Assembly (NCBI RefSeq): GCF_039542225.1
Contig: NZ_BAABHS010000005.1
Span: forward strand, 1-64,000
DNA: 64,000 bases
Direction of reading: 5' to 3'
Source of the DNA: Yinghuangia aomiensis
GTDB taxonomy: Bacteria; Actinomycetota; Actinomycetes; Streptomycetales; Streptomycetaceae
Both the position numbers and the translations under genes were made by a program. Position 1 is the stretch's first letter. Each line of letters opens with the position of its first letter. Of this stretch, positions 34,264-42,096 are shown piece after piece. The notes under the pieces are model-generated. The model searched no databases, was not told the DNA's origin, and saw nothing but the letters and a program-made list of their open reading frames with translations.

Positions 34264-35169
34264 ATGGTTCGTCCCGCACTCGCGGCGACACGCGCGATCG
34301 ACATCCTGAACTTCTTCGCGGCGCATCCGGGCGATGCGTTCACGCTGTCCGAGCTGTCCGCCTCGACGGGCATCAACCTGGCGTCCGCGCTGTCGGTGCT
34401 CCAGGCGCTGGAGGACGCGGGCTATTTGGTGCGGCATCCGCGGCGCAAGACGTACGAGCTGGGCCCCGCGCTGATCGCGCTCGGCGACGCGGCGCTGCGC
34501 AGCAACCGCATGGTGGATCTGGCCCGGGGGGAAATGCGGGCCCTGGCGGAGGAATTCAGCACCGAGGCGATCCTGAGCGCGCCGGTCGGCGACGACCTGG
34601 TGATCCTGGCGATCGAGGGGCGCCCGCAGTTGGCGTCGGCGGACGTGCGGGTGGGGCAGCGGGTGCCGCTCGTCCCGCCGGTGGGCCAGGCGTTCTTCGC
34701 GTGGTCCCCGCCCGCGCAGATCGAGGCATGGCTGACCCGGCTCGACCGGCGCATGCAGGCCACGGCGAGCGTGCACCTGCCGCTGTCGCTGGCCGTGGTC
34801 CGCGAGCGCGGCTATTCGATCACCGTCGAGAGCCCGACGCGCACGGAGATCGGCGCGACGCTGGAACGCCTCGCCGATCGGCCCCGCGAAGCGCCGCGCC
34901 TGCGCGACCGGATCGCGGAATTGACGGCGGCGCTGGGCGAGGAGGACTACGAGCTGCTGGAGGTGGACCCGGAGGCGACGTACGACATCACGACGATCGT
35001 GGCGCCGGTCTTCGACGCGCTGGGGACGGTGGCGCTGGGGATGACGCTGAACGGCCTGTCGCAGGTGACGGGGAGGCAGGTGCTGGCTTACGGGGATCGG
35101 TTGGCGGCTACGACGCGGCTGGTGACGAAGATGACGGGTGGCCGGGCACCGGACTTGTCGGAGGCCTGA
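34264..35169 (+). CDS. IclR-family transcriptional regulator
   Basis: A 301-residue regulator. The winged helix reads ALAATRAIDILNFFAAHPGDAFTLSELSASTGINLASALSVLQALEDAGYLVRHPRRKTYELGPALIALG, typical of IclR proteins. A GAF-like effector domain follows (LVILAIEGRPQLASADVRVGQRVPLVPPVGQAFFAW). The extended C-terminus is common in the group that regulates aromatic catabolism. ATG 34264 is preceded by GGGGAGGACGACG. It is divergent from the LLM monooxygenase, the most likely target. Its stop is separated by one base from the stop of the convergent cynR gene. Confidence 0.88.
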   Translation: MVRPALAATRAIDILNFFAAHPGDAFTLSELSASTGINLASALSVLQALEDAGYLVRHPRRKTYELGPALIALGDAALRSNRMVDLARGEMRALAEEFSTEAILSAPVGDDLVILAIEGRPQLASADVRVGQRVPLVPPVGQAFFAWSPPAQIEAWLTRLDRRMQATASVHLPLSLAVVRERGYSITVESPTRTEIGATLERLADRPREAPRLRDRIAELTAALGEEDYELLEVDPEATYDITTIVAPVFDALGTVALGMTLNGLSQVTGRQVLAYGDRLAATTRLVTKMTGGRAPDLSEA

Positions 35170-35170
35170 C

Positions 35171-36106
35171 TCAGGGCCCTCCCTCCTCCCACCAGGCGGT
35201 GGCATACCCGCGTTCCCGCACCAAGTCCTGCGCAATGCGCAGGAACGCCCGGGCCGCCGCACTGCGATAGGCGCCGGTGCGCCCGAGTACCACCACCGTG
35301 CGCGGCGGCAACGGCGGGGCGACGGCCACCCGGACGAGGTCCGGGTGGCCGTCCGCGACCGCATCCGGCAGCACGGTGGCCAGCGGCGCATGCCGGACGA
35401 TCTCGGCCAGCGCCTGGATCGAGTTCGCCTCGACCGCGATGCGCGGGCTCACGCGGTGCCGTTCCAAATAGGCGTCGACATGCCCGCGGGTGGTGAAGTC
35501 ACCGGTAAGCAGCGCGAGTTGCCGTTCGGCCAGATCCGCGGTCGTGAGCGGCGCCGCACTCTCGGGCCGCCGGGCATCGGGATGGGCGGCCCCGACGACC
35601 AGGCTGAGCGTCTCGGCGTACAGCGGATCCGCCCCGACGCCCGTCGCCTGTGCGCCGCCGAAGGCGATGCCGAGGTCGATGGCGTCGGCGAGGAGCGCCG
35701 GTTCGATGCGTTCCTGCGGCATTTCCTCGACGGTCAGCGTGATGCCCGGGTGACGGCTGTGCAGCGCCGCGGTGAGGGGGCCGACGAGGTAGGCGCTGAA
35801 CGACGGGGTGACGGCAAGACGCAGGTGGCCGCGCGACAGGTCCCGCACGTCGTGGACGGCGCGTTCGGCGGCCGCGAGGTCGCGCAGGGCGCGGCGGGCA
35901 TGGTGGACGTACGTCGCTCCGGCGTCGGTGAGCCGCACCGCGCGGCCGGTGCGGTCCAGGAGCTGGGCGCCGACCGCGCGTTCGAGCTGTTTGATCTGCT
36001 GCGACAGGGTCGGCTGCGAGACGTGGAGTTCCTCCGCCGCCCGGGTGAAGTTGGCGTGTTCGGCCACGGCGAGCAGATAGCGCAAATGACGGAGTTCGAC
36101 GGCCAT
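35171..36106 (-). CDS. cynR: LysR-family regulator CynR
   Basis: A 311-residue LysR regulator strikingly similar in pattern to E. coli CynR: LRHLRYLLAVAEHANFTRAAEELHVSQPTLSQQIKQLERAVGAQLLDRTGRAVRLTDAG, DLSRGHLRLAVTPSFSAYLVGPL and VEANSIQALAEIVRHAPLATVLPDAVA. It is divergent from carbonic anhydrase and cyanase genes, the cynTS targets. It should activate them in response to cyanate. I chose ATG 36106 because the upstream ATG 36127 falls within the operator; however, GGAGGA lies only one base before ATG 36106, so the start is uncertain by 7 residues. Confidence 0.88.
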   Translation of the reverse strand: MAVELRHLRYLLAVAEHANFTRAAEELHVSQPTLSQQIKQLERAVGAQLLDRTGRAVRLTDAGATYVHHARRALRDLAAAERAVHDVRDLSRGHLRLAVTPSFSAYLVGPLTAALHSRHPGITLTVEEMPQERIEPALLADAIDLGIAFGGAQATGVGADPLYAETLSLVVGAAHPDARRPESAAPLTTADLAERQLALLTGDFTTRGHVDAYLERHRVSPRIAVEANSIQALAEIVRHAPLATVLPDAVADGHPDLVRVAVAPPLPPRTVVVLGRTGAYRSAAARAFLRIAQDLVRERGYATAWWEEGGP

Positions 36107-36114
36107 TCCTCCGA

Positions 36115-36133
36115 CTATAGACGACATCTATAG
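36115..36133. promoter_or_regulatory. CynR-type operator
   Basis: CTATAGA-CGACA-TCTATAG is a perfect 7-base inverted repeat, and it contains the T-N11-A pattern of LysR sites. A third CTATAG lies at 36160-36165. It lies between cynR and the carbonic anhydrase/cyanase operon. Confidence 0.7.
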
Positions 36134-36226
36134 GAGTGATGATTTCTCCGTCTTGGACGCTATAGACCCTGCTCGTGCATGGTGAAGGAGTCGGTTTTCG
36201 GACCGGCCGCGATCGAAGGAGTGACC

Positions 36227-36829
36227 ATGCCCGACCTGACCGAAGGCGTCGCCCGGTTCCGCCGCGACGTCTACCCGGCCAAAGCGGACCTCTTCGCGCA
36301 CCTGGCCGCGCATCACGCGCCGTCGACGCTGTTCGTCGGCTGCTCGGATGCCCGGGTGGTGCCGGAGCTGATCACCGGGAGCGAGCCCGGCGAGCTGTTC
36401 GTGGTGCGTACCGCGGGCAACCTCGTCCCCGCGTACACGCCGGGCACGGACGGGGTCGCCGCCAGCATCGAGTACGCCGTCGCCGTGCTCGGCGTCTCCG
36501 ACATCGTCGTCTGCGGGCACTCCGCCTGCGGCGCGATGACGGCGCTCGCCGAACGCCGGGACCTGACCGCCGCCCCGGCGGTGGCGGGCTGGCTGCGGCA
36601 CGCGGACGCGGCACAAGCGGTGTCCGGCACGGGGGCCGGTGCAGCCGCTTCCTCGGTCGACGCGCTGGTCCGCCACAACGTCCTCGCCCAGCTCGCGAAC
36701 CTGGCCACCCACCCCGCGGTGGCCCGCGCGCTGGCCGCGGGCACCGTCACGCTGCACGGCTGGGTCTTCGACATCGCCACCGGCGGCGTCGACGTCCTCG
36801 CCCCGGCAGCTCCCGCACACGCGGCCTGA
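36227..36829 (+). CDS. cynT: Beta-carbonic anhydrase of the cyn operon
   Basis: A 200-residue beta-class carbonic anhydrase. Zinc ligands are visible in LFVGCSDARVVPELI (Cys, with the Asp-Arg dyad) and DIVVCGHSACGAMTAL (His, Cys). GELFVVRTAGNLVPAY and VAASIEYAVAVLGV are also typical. In cyn operons it supplies bicarbonate, which cyanase consumes and which would otherwise be lost as CO2. ATG 36227 is preceded by GAAGGAG, so the longer frame from 36179 is not used. It is followed by the cyanase gene after about 50 bases and controlled by the divergent cynR. Confidence 0.9.
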   Translation: MPDLTEGVARFRRDVYPAKADLFAHLAAHHAPSTLFVGCSDARVVPELITGSEPGELFVVRTAGNLVPAYTPGTDGVAASIEYAVAVLGVSDIVVCGHSACGAMTALAERRDLTAAPAVAGWLRHADAAQAVSGTGAGAAASSVDALVRHNVLAQLANLATHPAVARALAAGTVTLHGWVFDIATGGVDVLAPAAPAHAA

Positions 36830-36882
36830 CCGGCCGTTCCCCCCGGATTCCCCCTCTCCCCCACCGCAAGGAAGCAAGCGCC

Positions 36883-37353
36883 ATGCCGCACGCCCAGTTC
36901 GACCCCACCGCCCGCGAAGCCCTCGCCGCCGAAGCCGTCCTCGCCAAGACCCGCAGGGACCTGACCTGGCAGCAGATCGCGGACGCGGCCGGCCTGTCCG
37001 TCGCCTTCGTCACCGCCGCGGTGCTCGGCCAGCACGCCCTGCCCGCCGACTCCGCCAAGGCCGTCGTCGAGCTGCTCGGCCTCGACGAGGACGCCGAGCT
37101 GCTGCTGCGGACCATTCCCACCCGCGGCTCGATCCCGGGCGGCATCCCGACCGACCCGACGATCTACCGCTTCTACGAGATGCTCCAGGTGTACGGCACC
37201 ACCCTCAAGGCGCTCGTCCACGAGGAGTTCGGCGACGGCATCATCTCGGCGATCAACTTCAAGCTGGACGTCAAGAAGGTCGCCGACCCGGAGGGCGGCG
37301 AGCGGGCCGTGATCACGCTGGACGGCAAGTACCTGCCGACCAAGCCGTTCTGA
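36883..37353 (+). CDS. cynS: Cyanase (cyanate hydratase)
   Basis: A 156-residue protein matching the length of E. coli CynS. The N-terminal helix-turn-helix-like domain (DLTWQQIADAAGLSVAFVTAAVLGQHALPADSA) is followed by the catalytic domain IYRFYEMLQVYGTTLKALVHEEFGDGIISAINFKLDVKK. The three catalytic residues fall exactly at R96, E99 and S122, as in the E. coli enzyme. It decomposes cyanate with bicarbonate to ammonia and CO2, forming a decamer. ATG 36883 follows AAGGAAG. The next gene, 27 bases downstream, is a nucleoside deaminase, an unusual addition. Confidence 0.95.
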   Translation: MPHAQFDPTAREALAAEAVLAKTRRDLTWQQIADAAGLSVAFVTAAVLGQHALPADSAKAVVELLGLDEDAELLLRTIPTRGSIPGGIPTDPTIYRFYEMLQVYGTTLKALVHEEFGDGIISAINFKLDVKKVADPEGGERAVITLDGKYLPTKPF

Positions 37354-37379
37354 TCCGCTCCGAGCCTCCTGGAGACGCC

Positions 37380-37880
37380 ATGGACTTCGCACAACGCACC
37401 ATCGACCTGGCTCGCGCCAACGTCCTCGAAGGCGGACGGCCGTTCGCGACGGTCATCGTCAAGGACGGCGAGATCCTCGCCGAAAGCCCCAACAAGGTCG
37501 CCCAGACCGGCGACCCCACGGCCCACGCCGAGATCCTCGCGATCCGCGACGCGTGCACCAAGCTCGGCACCGAGCACCTGACCGGAACGACGATCTACGT
37601 GCTGGCCCACCCGTGCCCGATGTGCCTCGGCTCGCTGTACTACTGCTCGCCGGACGAGGTGGTGTTCCTGACCACCCGCGACGCCTACGAGCCGCACTAC
37701 GTCGACGACCGCAAGTACTTCGAGCTGGCGACGTTCTACGACGAGTTCGCCAAGGACTACACCGAACGCCGCCTGCCCATGCGCCACCAGCCGGAAGACG
37801 CCGCCGTCGACGTCTACCGGCTCTGGCAGGACCGCAACGGCGGCGAACGCCGCGTGGCGGGGGTGCCTTCGGCGGAGTGA
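37380..37880 (+). CDS. Nucleoside deaminase (cytidine/guanine deaminase fold)
   Basis: A 166-residue zinc deaminase. The motif TAHAEILAIRDACTKLG supplies the His ligand and catalytic Glu, and YVLAHPCPMCLGSLYYC the two Cys ligands, as in the CMP/dCMP and guanine deaminase group. The C-terminal VYRLWQDRNGG resembles guanine deaminase-like proteins. It releases ammonia from a base or nucleoside. ATG 37380 has CTGGAG upstream and lies 27 bases after cynS, so it is almost certainly part of the cyn operon. Ammonia production by both enzymes, next to glnK-amtB, suggests a shared nitrogen-scavenging role. The substrate is not known from sequence. Confidence 0.88.
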   Translation: MDFAQRTIDLARANVLEGGRPFATVIVKDGEILAESPNKVAQTGDPTAHAEILAIRDACTKLGTEHLTGTTIYVLAHPCPMCLGSLYYCSPDEVVFLTTRDAYEPHYVDDRKYFELATFYDEFAKDYTERRLPMRHQPEDAAVDVYRLWQDRNGGERRVAGVPSAE

Positions 37881-37900
37881 GGATGCGGGGGCCGGGCGCG

Positions 37901-38239
37901 CTACAGCGCGTCCGGCCCGCGTTCGCCCGTCCGTACGCGGATGATCGTCTCGACGGGAACGCTCCACACCTTCCCGTCGCCGATCTTCCCGGTGTGGGCG
38001 GCCTTCGTGATGATCGTCATCACGTCCGCGGCGTCGCCGTCCTCGACCACGACCTCCAGGCGGATCTTCGGCACCAGGTCCACGTGGTACTCGGCGCCGC
38101 GGTACACCTCGGTGTGCCCGTGCTGCCGTCCGAAGCCACTGGCCTCGGTCACGGTCAGGCCCTGCACGCCGAACTCCCGCAACGCGGTCTTCACGTCGTC
38201 CAGTCGGTGCGGCTTGATGACCGCGGTGATCAGTCGCAT
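37901..38239 (-). CDS. glnK: PII nitrogen regulatory protein
   Basis: A 112-residue PII protein: MRLITAVIKPHRLDDVKTALREFGVQGLTVTEASGFGRQHGHTEVYRGAEYHVDLVPKIRLEVVVED. The T-loop with the modifiable tyrosine (EYHVDLVPK) and the nucleotide-binding TGKIGDGKVWSVPVETIIRVRTGE are intact. It senses 2-oxoglutarate and ATP/ADP and blocks the AmtB channel when nitrogen is plentiful; in streptomycetes the tyrosine is adenylylated by GlnD. It lies 60 bases downstream of amtB in the same unit. It is convergent with the cyn operon with a 20-base gap, so no separate terminator fits between. Confidence 0.95.
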   Translation of the reverse strand: MRLITAVIKPHRLDDVKTALREFGVQGLTVTEASGFGRQHGHTEVYRGAEYHVDLVPKIRLEVVVEDGDAADVMTIITKAAHTGKIGDGKVWSVPVETIIRVRTGERGPDAL

Positions 38240-38299
38240 GGCTCTTCTTCCGCCAAATCCTCGTCGGGGCGCAGGAGGCCGGCCCGGCGCGTGGTGCGG

Positions 38300-39679
38300 T
38301 CAGTCCTCGTCGGCGTCGGCCCGCTCGGCCCGCTCGGCGCGGTCCGGACGGCTGATGCCGAAGCCGCCCGTGCCGCCGGTTCCGCCGCCGAAGGAGCCCC
38401 CGGACAGGTGGGACGCGGCCCCGACCGAACCGAGATCGTAGGCGGTCTCGGCGTGTACGGCCAGATCCAGGCCGACCTGCTCGTCTTCCTCGGACGTGCG
38501 GAACCCGATCGTCCGGTCGATGACCTTCGCGATCGCGTACGTGACCCCGAACGAGAACAGCGCCGCAATGATCACCGCGGCGATCTGCTTGCCCAGCAAG
38601 TCGAGTCCGCCGCCGTGCAGCAGGCCGCGCTCGCCGTCGGGCGTGACACCGTCCCACGCGAACACGCCGATCAGCACGGTGCCGACGACACCGCCGACGA
38701 AGTGGACGCCGACGACGTCGAGCGAGTCGTCGTAGCCGAACTTGTGCTTCCAGCCGACCGCGTACGAACACAGCACGCCCGCCGCGAGCCCGATCACCAG
38801 CGCGCCCGGCATGTCGACGACGCCGCACGACGGGGTGATCGCCACCAGGCCCGCCACGGCGCCGGACGCCGCACCCAGCGTGGTGGCGTGCCCGTCGCGC
38901 TGCTTCTCCACGAGCAGCCAGCCGAGCAGCGCGGTGCACGCGGCGGCCTGCGTGTTGACCAGGGACTGCGCGGCGAGGCCGTTGGCGCCGAGCGCGGAGC
39001 CGGCGTTGAAGCCGAACCAGCCGAACCACAGCAGCCCGGCGCCGAGCATCACGAGCGGCAGGTTGTGCGGGCGCATCGGGTCCTTCTTGAAGCCGAGGCG
39101 CGGACCGAGGACCAGAGCGACCGCCAAGCCCGCGGCACCGGAGTTGACCTCGACGACCAGGCCGCCGGCGAAGTCGAGCGCGCCGAGCTTCTCCCGGATC
39201 CAGCCGTTCGGACCCCAGACCCAGTGCGCGAGCGGCACGTACACGAGCGTCACCCACACGGCGCAGAACACCAGCCACGCCCGGAACCGCGCCCGGTCGG
39301 CGATCGCGCCGCTGATCAGCGCCACGGTGATGATCGCGAAGGTCAGCTGGAACACCATGAAGACCAGCGACGGAATCGTGCCGGTCAGCGAGTCGGGCTT
39401 CATCCCGTGCAGGAACATCTGCCCGAACCCGCCGAGGAGGCCGCCCCCGCCGAGATCGCCGCCGAACGCGAGCGACCACCCGAACGCGAACCAGACGATG
39501 CTCACGACGGCGATCGCCGCGAAACTCATCATGATCATGTTGAGGACGCTCTTGGCGCGCACCATGCCGCCGTAGAAGAGCGCGAGCCCCGGCGTCATCA
39601 GCAGCACGAGCGCGGTCGCGGCCAGCATCCACGCGGTGTCCCCGGCATTGAGCTGGTCCGCGGCCAATCGCATCGGCAT
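38300..39679 (-). CDS. amtB: Ammonium transporter
   Basis: A 459-residue Amt/MEP/Rh channel with 11 helices. Landmarks are WMLAATALVLLMTPGLALFYGGMVRAKSVLNMIM at the N-terminus, the FxxN/GGxxVEVNSG region (ALDFAGGLVVEVNSGAAGLAVAL), LWFGWFGFNAGSALGAN, and DSLDVVGVHFVGGVVGTVLIG with the pore histidines. A C-terminal cytoplasmic tail with acidic and Gly-rich repeats is longer than usual. It moves ammonium into the cell and is regulated by GlnK, encoded next. ATG 39679 has AAAAGGA upstream. A triple GTNAC element upstream suggests GlnR activation under nitrogen limitation. Confidence 0.95.
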   Translation of the reverse strand: MPMRLAADQLNAGDTAWMLAATALVLLMTPGLALFYGGMVRAKSVLNMIMMSFAAIAVVSIVWFAFGWSLAFGGDLGGGGLLGGFGQMFLHGMKPDSLTGTIPSLVFMVFQLTFAIITVALISGAIADRARFRAWLVFCAVWVTLVYVPLAHWVWGPNGWIREKLGALDFAGGLVVEVNSGAAGLAVALVLGPRLGFKKDPMRPHNLPLVMLGAGLLWFGWFGFNAGSALGANGLAAQSLVNTQAAACTALLGWLLVEKQRDGHATTLGAASGAVAGLVAITPSCGVVDMPGALVIGLAAGVLCSYAVGWKHKFGYDDSLDVVGVHFVGGVVGTVLIGVFAWDGVTPDGERGLLHGGGLDLLGKQIAAVIIAALFSFGVTYAIAKVIDRTIGFRTSEEDEQVGLDLAVHAETAYDLGSVGAASHLSGGSFGGGTGGTGGFGISRPDRAERAERADADED

Positions 39680-39752
39680 GTCCTTTTCCCCTGGGCACGC
39701 CCCGCCCGGCCGCGGGGCTCAGCCCAGCGTGGAGAGCCCCGGTTTCCCCCGG

Positions 39753-39779
39753 TGTACGTCGAAGTTACGCGCGCGTTAC
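39753..39779. promoter_or_regulatory. GlnR-type box upstream of amtB
   Basis: TGTAC (39753-39757), GTTAC (39764-39768) and GTTAC (39775-39779) are spaced exactly 6 bases apart; another GTTAC lies at 39795-39799. The a-site/b-site pattern with 6-base spacing is that of streptomycete GlnR operators, and amtB-glnK is the classic GlnR target. Confidence 0.75.
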
Positions 39780-39877
39780 GCAACCTGATGTCGTGTTACT
39801 TCGACGTTGCCGCGGAGTGTCGGAGCACTCACACCGTGCGGGGACGGACATGCGGGGGAAACGCGGGGTCATCCGGT

Positions 39878-40102
39878 CTACGGCGCCGAGTCGCCGTCCC
39901 CCTGCGCCGCGTCCGCGTCCGCTCGGTCCGCGGCCGACTCCGCCGCGGCCGCGATGCTCGCGATGTCCGACGGCACCGCCGTGGCGGCCGGGGTCCCGCC
40001 TGAAGGGGTGGCCGAACTGCCGCCGTCCGACTGGCACGAAGCCGTCAGGAGCACCGCAGCGACCACCCCCGCCACGGCGAGTCCGGCTCGGGCGCGGGTC
40101 AC
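39878..40102 (-). CDS. Small lipoprotein
   Basis: A 74-residue lipoprotein: TRARAGLAVAGVVAAVLLTASCQSDGGSS with lipobox LTASC, followed by a short mature region rich in Ala, Asp and Ser (IASIAAAAESAADRADADAAQGDGD). No family is recognised. Its GTG start overlaps the TGA of the preceding secreted protein gene (GTGA), so translation is coupled. It is the last gene of the unit that begins with the two-component pair. A role as periplasmic partner or sensor accessory is inference only. Confidence 0.65.
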   Translation of the reverse strand: MTRARAGLAVAGVVAAVLLTASCQSDGGSSATPSGGTPAATAVPSDIASIAAAAESAADRADADAAQGDGDSAP

Positions 40103-40572
40103 TCCTTGCCCGACGGGCTGGACGCCGGCTTCGGCTGGGCCGCGCACCAGTTCTTGACCGCGTCGAGGTCGGTCTTCCCCTTCGTCAGGATCGGCAGCAG
40201 CGCCTGCCGGGCCGCGAGCCGGTCGCCGAGGAGGGTGGCGATCTCCGGGTGGCCGAGGGCCTTCTGACGGTCGATGCGCGCCTGCACCGCGGCGATGGAG
40301 CCGGCGTCCTTCGCGCCGCCGTTGAGCCGGGTCAGGGCCTTGTTCAGGCGGGTCTCCAGGACCGGGACGCGGGCGCAGAACTTGGCGGCGTTCTTCGCGG
40401 CCGCCTTGTCCGCCTTCTCCGCCGCCTTCTGGGCCGCCTTCTGCGCGGCGTCGGACTGGGCGGACGGGGCCGTGGAGGGCGTGCCCGTGTCGGCGACGGC
40501 GGGGCCGGCGCCGAGCGCGGCGGCGGCCGCGAGGACCGCGCCGAGCGCGAGAACGCGGGTCGAACGTGCCAT
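40099..40572 (-). CDS. Secreted protein of unknown function
   Basis: A 157-residue exported protein. The signal peptide is MARSTRVLALGAVLAAAAALGAGPAVA with cleavage before DTGTPS. The mature part is helical and Ala/Lys-rich (SDAAQKAAQKAAEKADKAAAKNAAKFCARVPVLETRLNKALTRL), with two cysteines (KFCARV and KNWCAAQ) that could form a disulfide. No known family. ATG 40572 has GGAAAGGAAA upstream. It lies 57 bases after the histidine kinase stop and overlaps the lipoprotein start, so it is probably a target or partner of the two-component system. Confidence 0.7.
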   Translation of the reverse strand: MARSTRVLALGAVLAAAAALGAGPAVADTGTPSTAPSAQSDAAQKAAQKAAEKADKAAAKNAAKFCARVPVLETRLNKALTRLNGGAKDAGSIAAVQARIDRQKALGHPEIATLLGDRLAARQALLPILTKGKTDLDAVKNWCAAQPKPASSPSGKE

Positions 40573-40629
40573 GGCTGGTTTCCTTTCCGTCGGCGGCACC
40601 GGCGGGTCCCGGTGCCGATGACGGCGACG

Positions 40630-42096
40630 TTAACCGCGGTTTTTGTGGAAACCCTGTGGGCCTGGGCCCGTTCCGGAAAGCCAGTCGTGCCGGTCGGCGG
40701 CGGTGGCCGCGGGCGGGTGGACGGGCAGGTCGATCCGCACGAGCAGCCCGGGTCCCGGGTCCGCGTCGGCCAGTTCCACGGTGCCGCCGTGCACGGCGGT
40801 CTGCTGGGCGACGAGGGTGAGGCCGAGGCCGGATCCGGGGCTGGCGGCTCCGCGGCGGAAGCGTTCGAACACCGCGGCGCGGAGTTCCGGGGGGATCCCC
40901 GGGCCGTCGTCGGCGACGGTGATGCGCACCCGGTCGGCGCCGGTTTCGGTCCGGACGTCCACCCGGACCCGGGTGGTCGCCCCGCCGTGCACCACGGCAT
41001 TGCCGATCAGGTTGTCCAGGACCATCCGCAGCCCGGTCTCCCAGCCCCGCACCAAGGCGTCGTCGAGAGTGGTGAGGGCGATGTCGGCACGCGGGTACGC
41101 GACGCGTGCCGTGTCGACGGCGGCCTGCGCGACGGCGGCGAGGTCGACCGGCCCGAACGCGTCGTCCCCGATGAGGTCGCCCTGCGCGAGCGCGCCGAGG
41201 TCGCGGAGCAGGCCGAGGACGCGGGCGTGTTCGCCGGACAGGTCGGCGAGGATCTCGGTGCGGTCGGCGGCGTCGAGGTCGGGGTGCCGGTCGAGGACGT
41301 CGAGGTTGGTGCGCATGCTGGTGAGGGGCGTGCGGAGTTCGTGCGCGGCGACGGCGGCGAACGAGCGGGCGGTGTCGAGGGCGCTCGCGGTACGGGCGGC
41401 CTGCTCGTCGTAGCGGCCGAGCAGGGTGGCGAGGGTCTTGCCGAGGTCGTCGACGTCGCCGACGCCCGTGGGGACGTGGACGTCGCGCGTCGCGTCGGTG
41501 CTCGGGTCGAGTCCGGCCGCGCGGGCGCGCAGCTGCCGCAGGGACTTCGTGGCCCGGCTCGCGGCGGCGAACCCGGCGAGTGCGGCGGCCGGGACGGCGA
41601 ACGCGGCGACGAGGAAGACCCGGTTGCGCAGCTGCTTCTCGCGGCCGCGGGCTTCGTCGTCGGCGGTGAACAGCCACAGCGTCGCGGCCGTGCGCGGCTT
41701 GGCGAGGACCACCGGGACGGACACGGCACGCCAGTGCCGTCCCCCTTCCGAGACCCCGATCGGCTTGCGTGCCGAGGCGGGCAGTTTCACGTCGGGGCCG
41801 GGCTGGGGTCCGGCTTTGTACGTCTGCTCGGTCGTCGTCAGCCGGACCCCGTCGTCCAGCGCCGACAGGAACAGCTCGGCCGAACGGCTCTGCTCCTGGC
41901 GGTCGTTGTCCTTCGCCGTCGCCCGCAGCAGCGACTGCGCCTGCGGGGCGAGGACAGCCGCTCGGCGCCGCAGGGTGTCGTCGCGTTGCGTGCGCTGGTC
42001 GTGCACGACGAGCCGGAACAGCAGCAGTCCCGCGGACAGGACGAGCAGCGGCACGAGCACGGAAGTGACGAGGGCGATGCGGGTGGAGAGTCTCAC
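40630..42096 (-). CDS. Sensor histidine kinase
   Basis: A 488-residue kinase with two membrane helices (about residues 6-28 and 178-200) flanking an extracytoplasmic domain, then HAMP. The H-box is FAAVAAHELRTPLTSMRTNLDVLDRH, the N-box LDNLIGNAVVHGG, G1 VADDGPGIPPELRAAVFERFRRG and G2 GSGLGLTLVAQQ. These are intact, so it should autophosphorylate and signal to the RR encoded just upstream. The GTG start at 42096 overlaps the RR stop (GTGA). The signal is unknown; the secreted proteins encoded downstream may be part of the sensed system. Confidence 0.92.
   Translation of the reverse strand: MRLSTRIALVTSVLVPLLVLSAGLLLFRLVVHDQRTQRDDTLRRRAAVLAPQAQSLLRATAKDNDRQEQSRSAELFLSALDDGVRLTTTEQTYKAGPQPGPDVKLPASARKPIGVSEGGRHWRAVSVPVVLAKPRTAATLWLFTADDEARGREKQLRNRVFLVAAFAVPAAALAGFAAASRATKSLRQLRARAAGLDPSTDATRDVHVPTGVGDVDDLGKTLATLLGRYDEQAARTASALDTARSFAAVAAHELRTPLTSMRTNLDVLDRHPDLDAADRTEILADLSGEHARVLGLLRDLGALAQGDLIGDDAFGPVDLAAVAQAAVDTARVAYPRADIALTTLDDALVRGWETGLRMVLDNLIGNAVVHGGATTRVRVDVRTETGADRVRITVADDGPGIPPELRAAVFERFRRGAASPGSGLGLTLVAQQTAVHGGTVELADADPGPGLLVRIDLPVHPPAATAADRHDWLSGTGPGPQGFHKNRG

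Noticed and set aside
36115..36127. cynR start at ATG 36127
   Set aside because: The start would lie inside the CTATAG operator and has no ribosome site; ATG 36106 fits the family start better.
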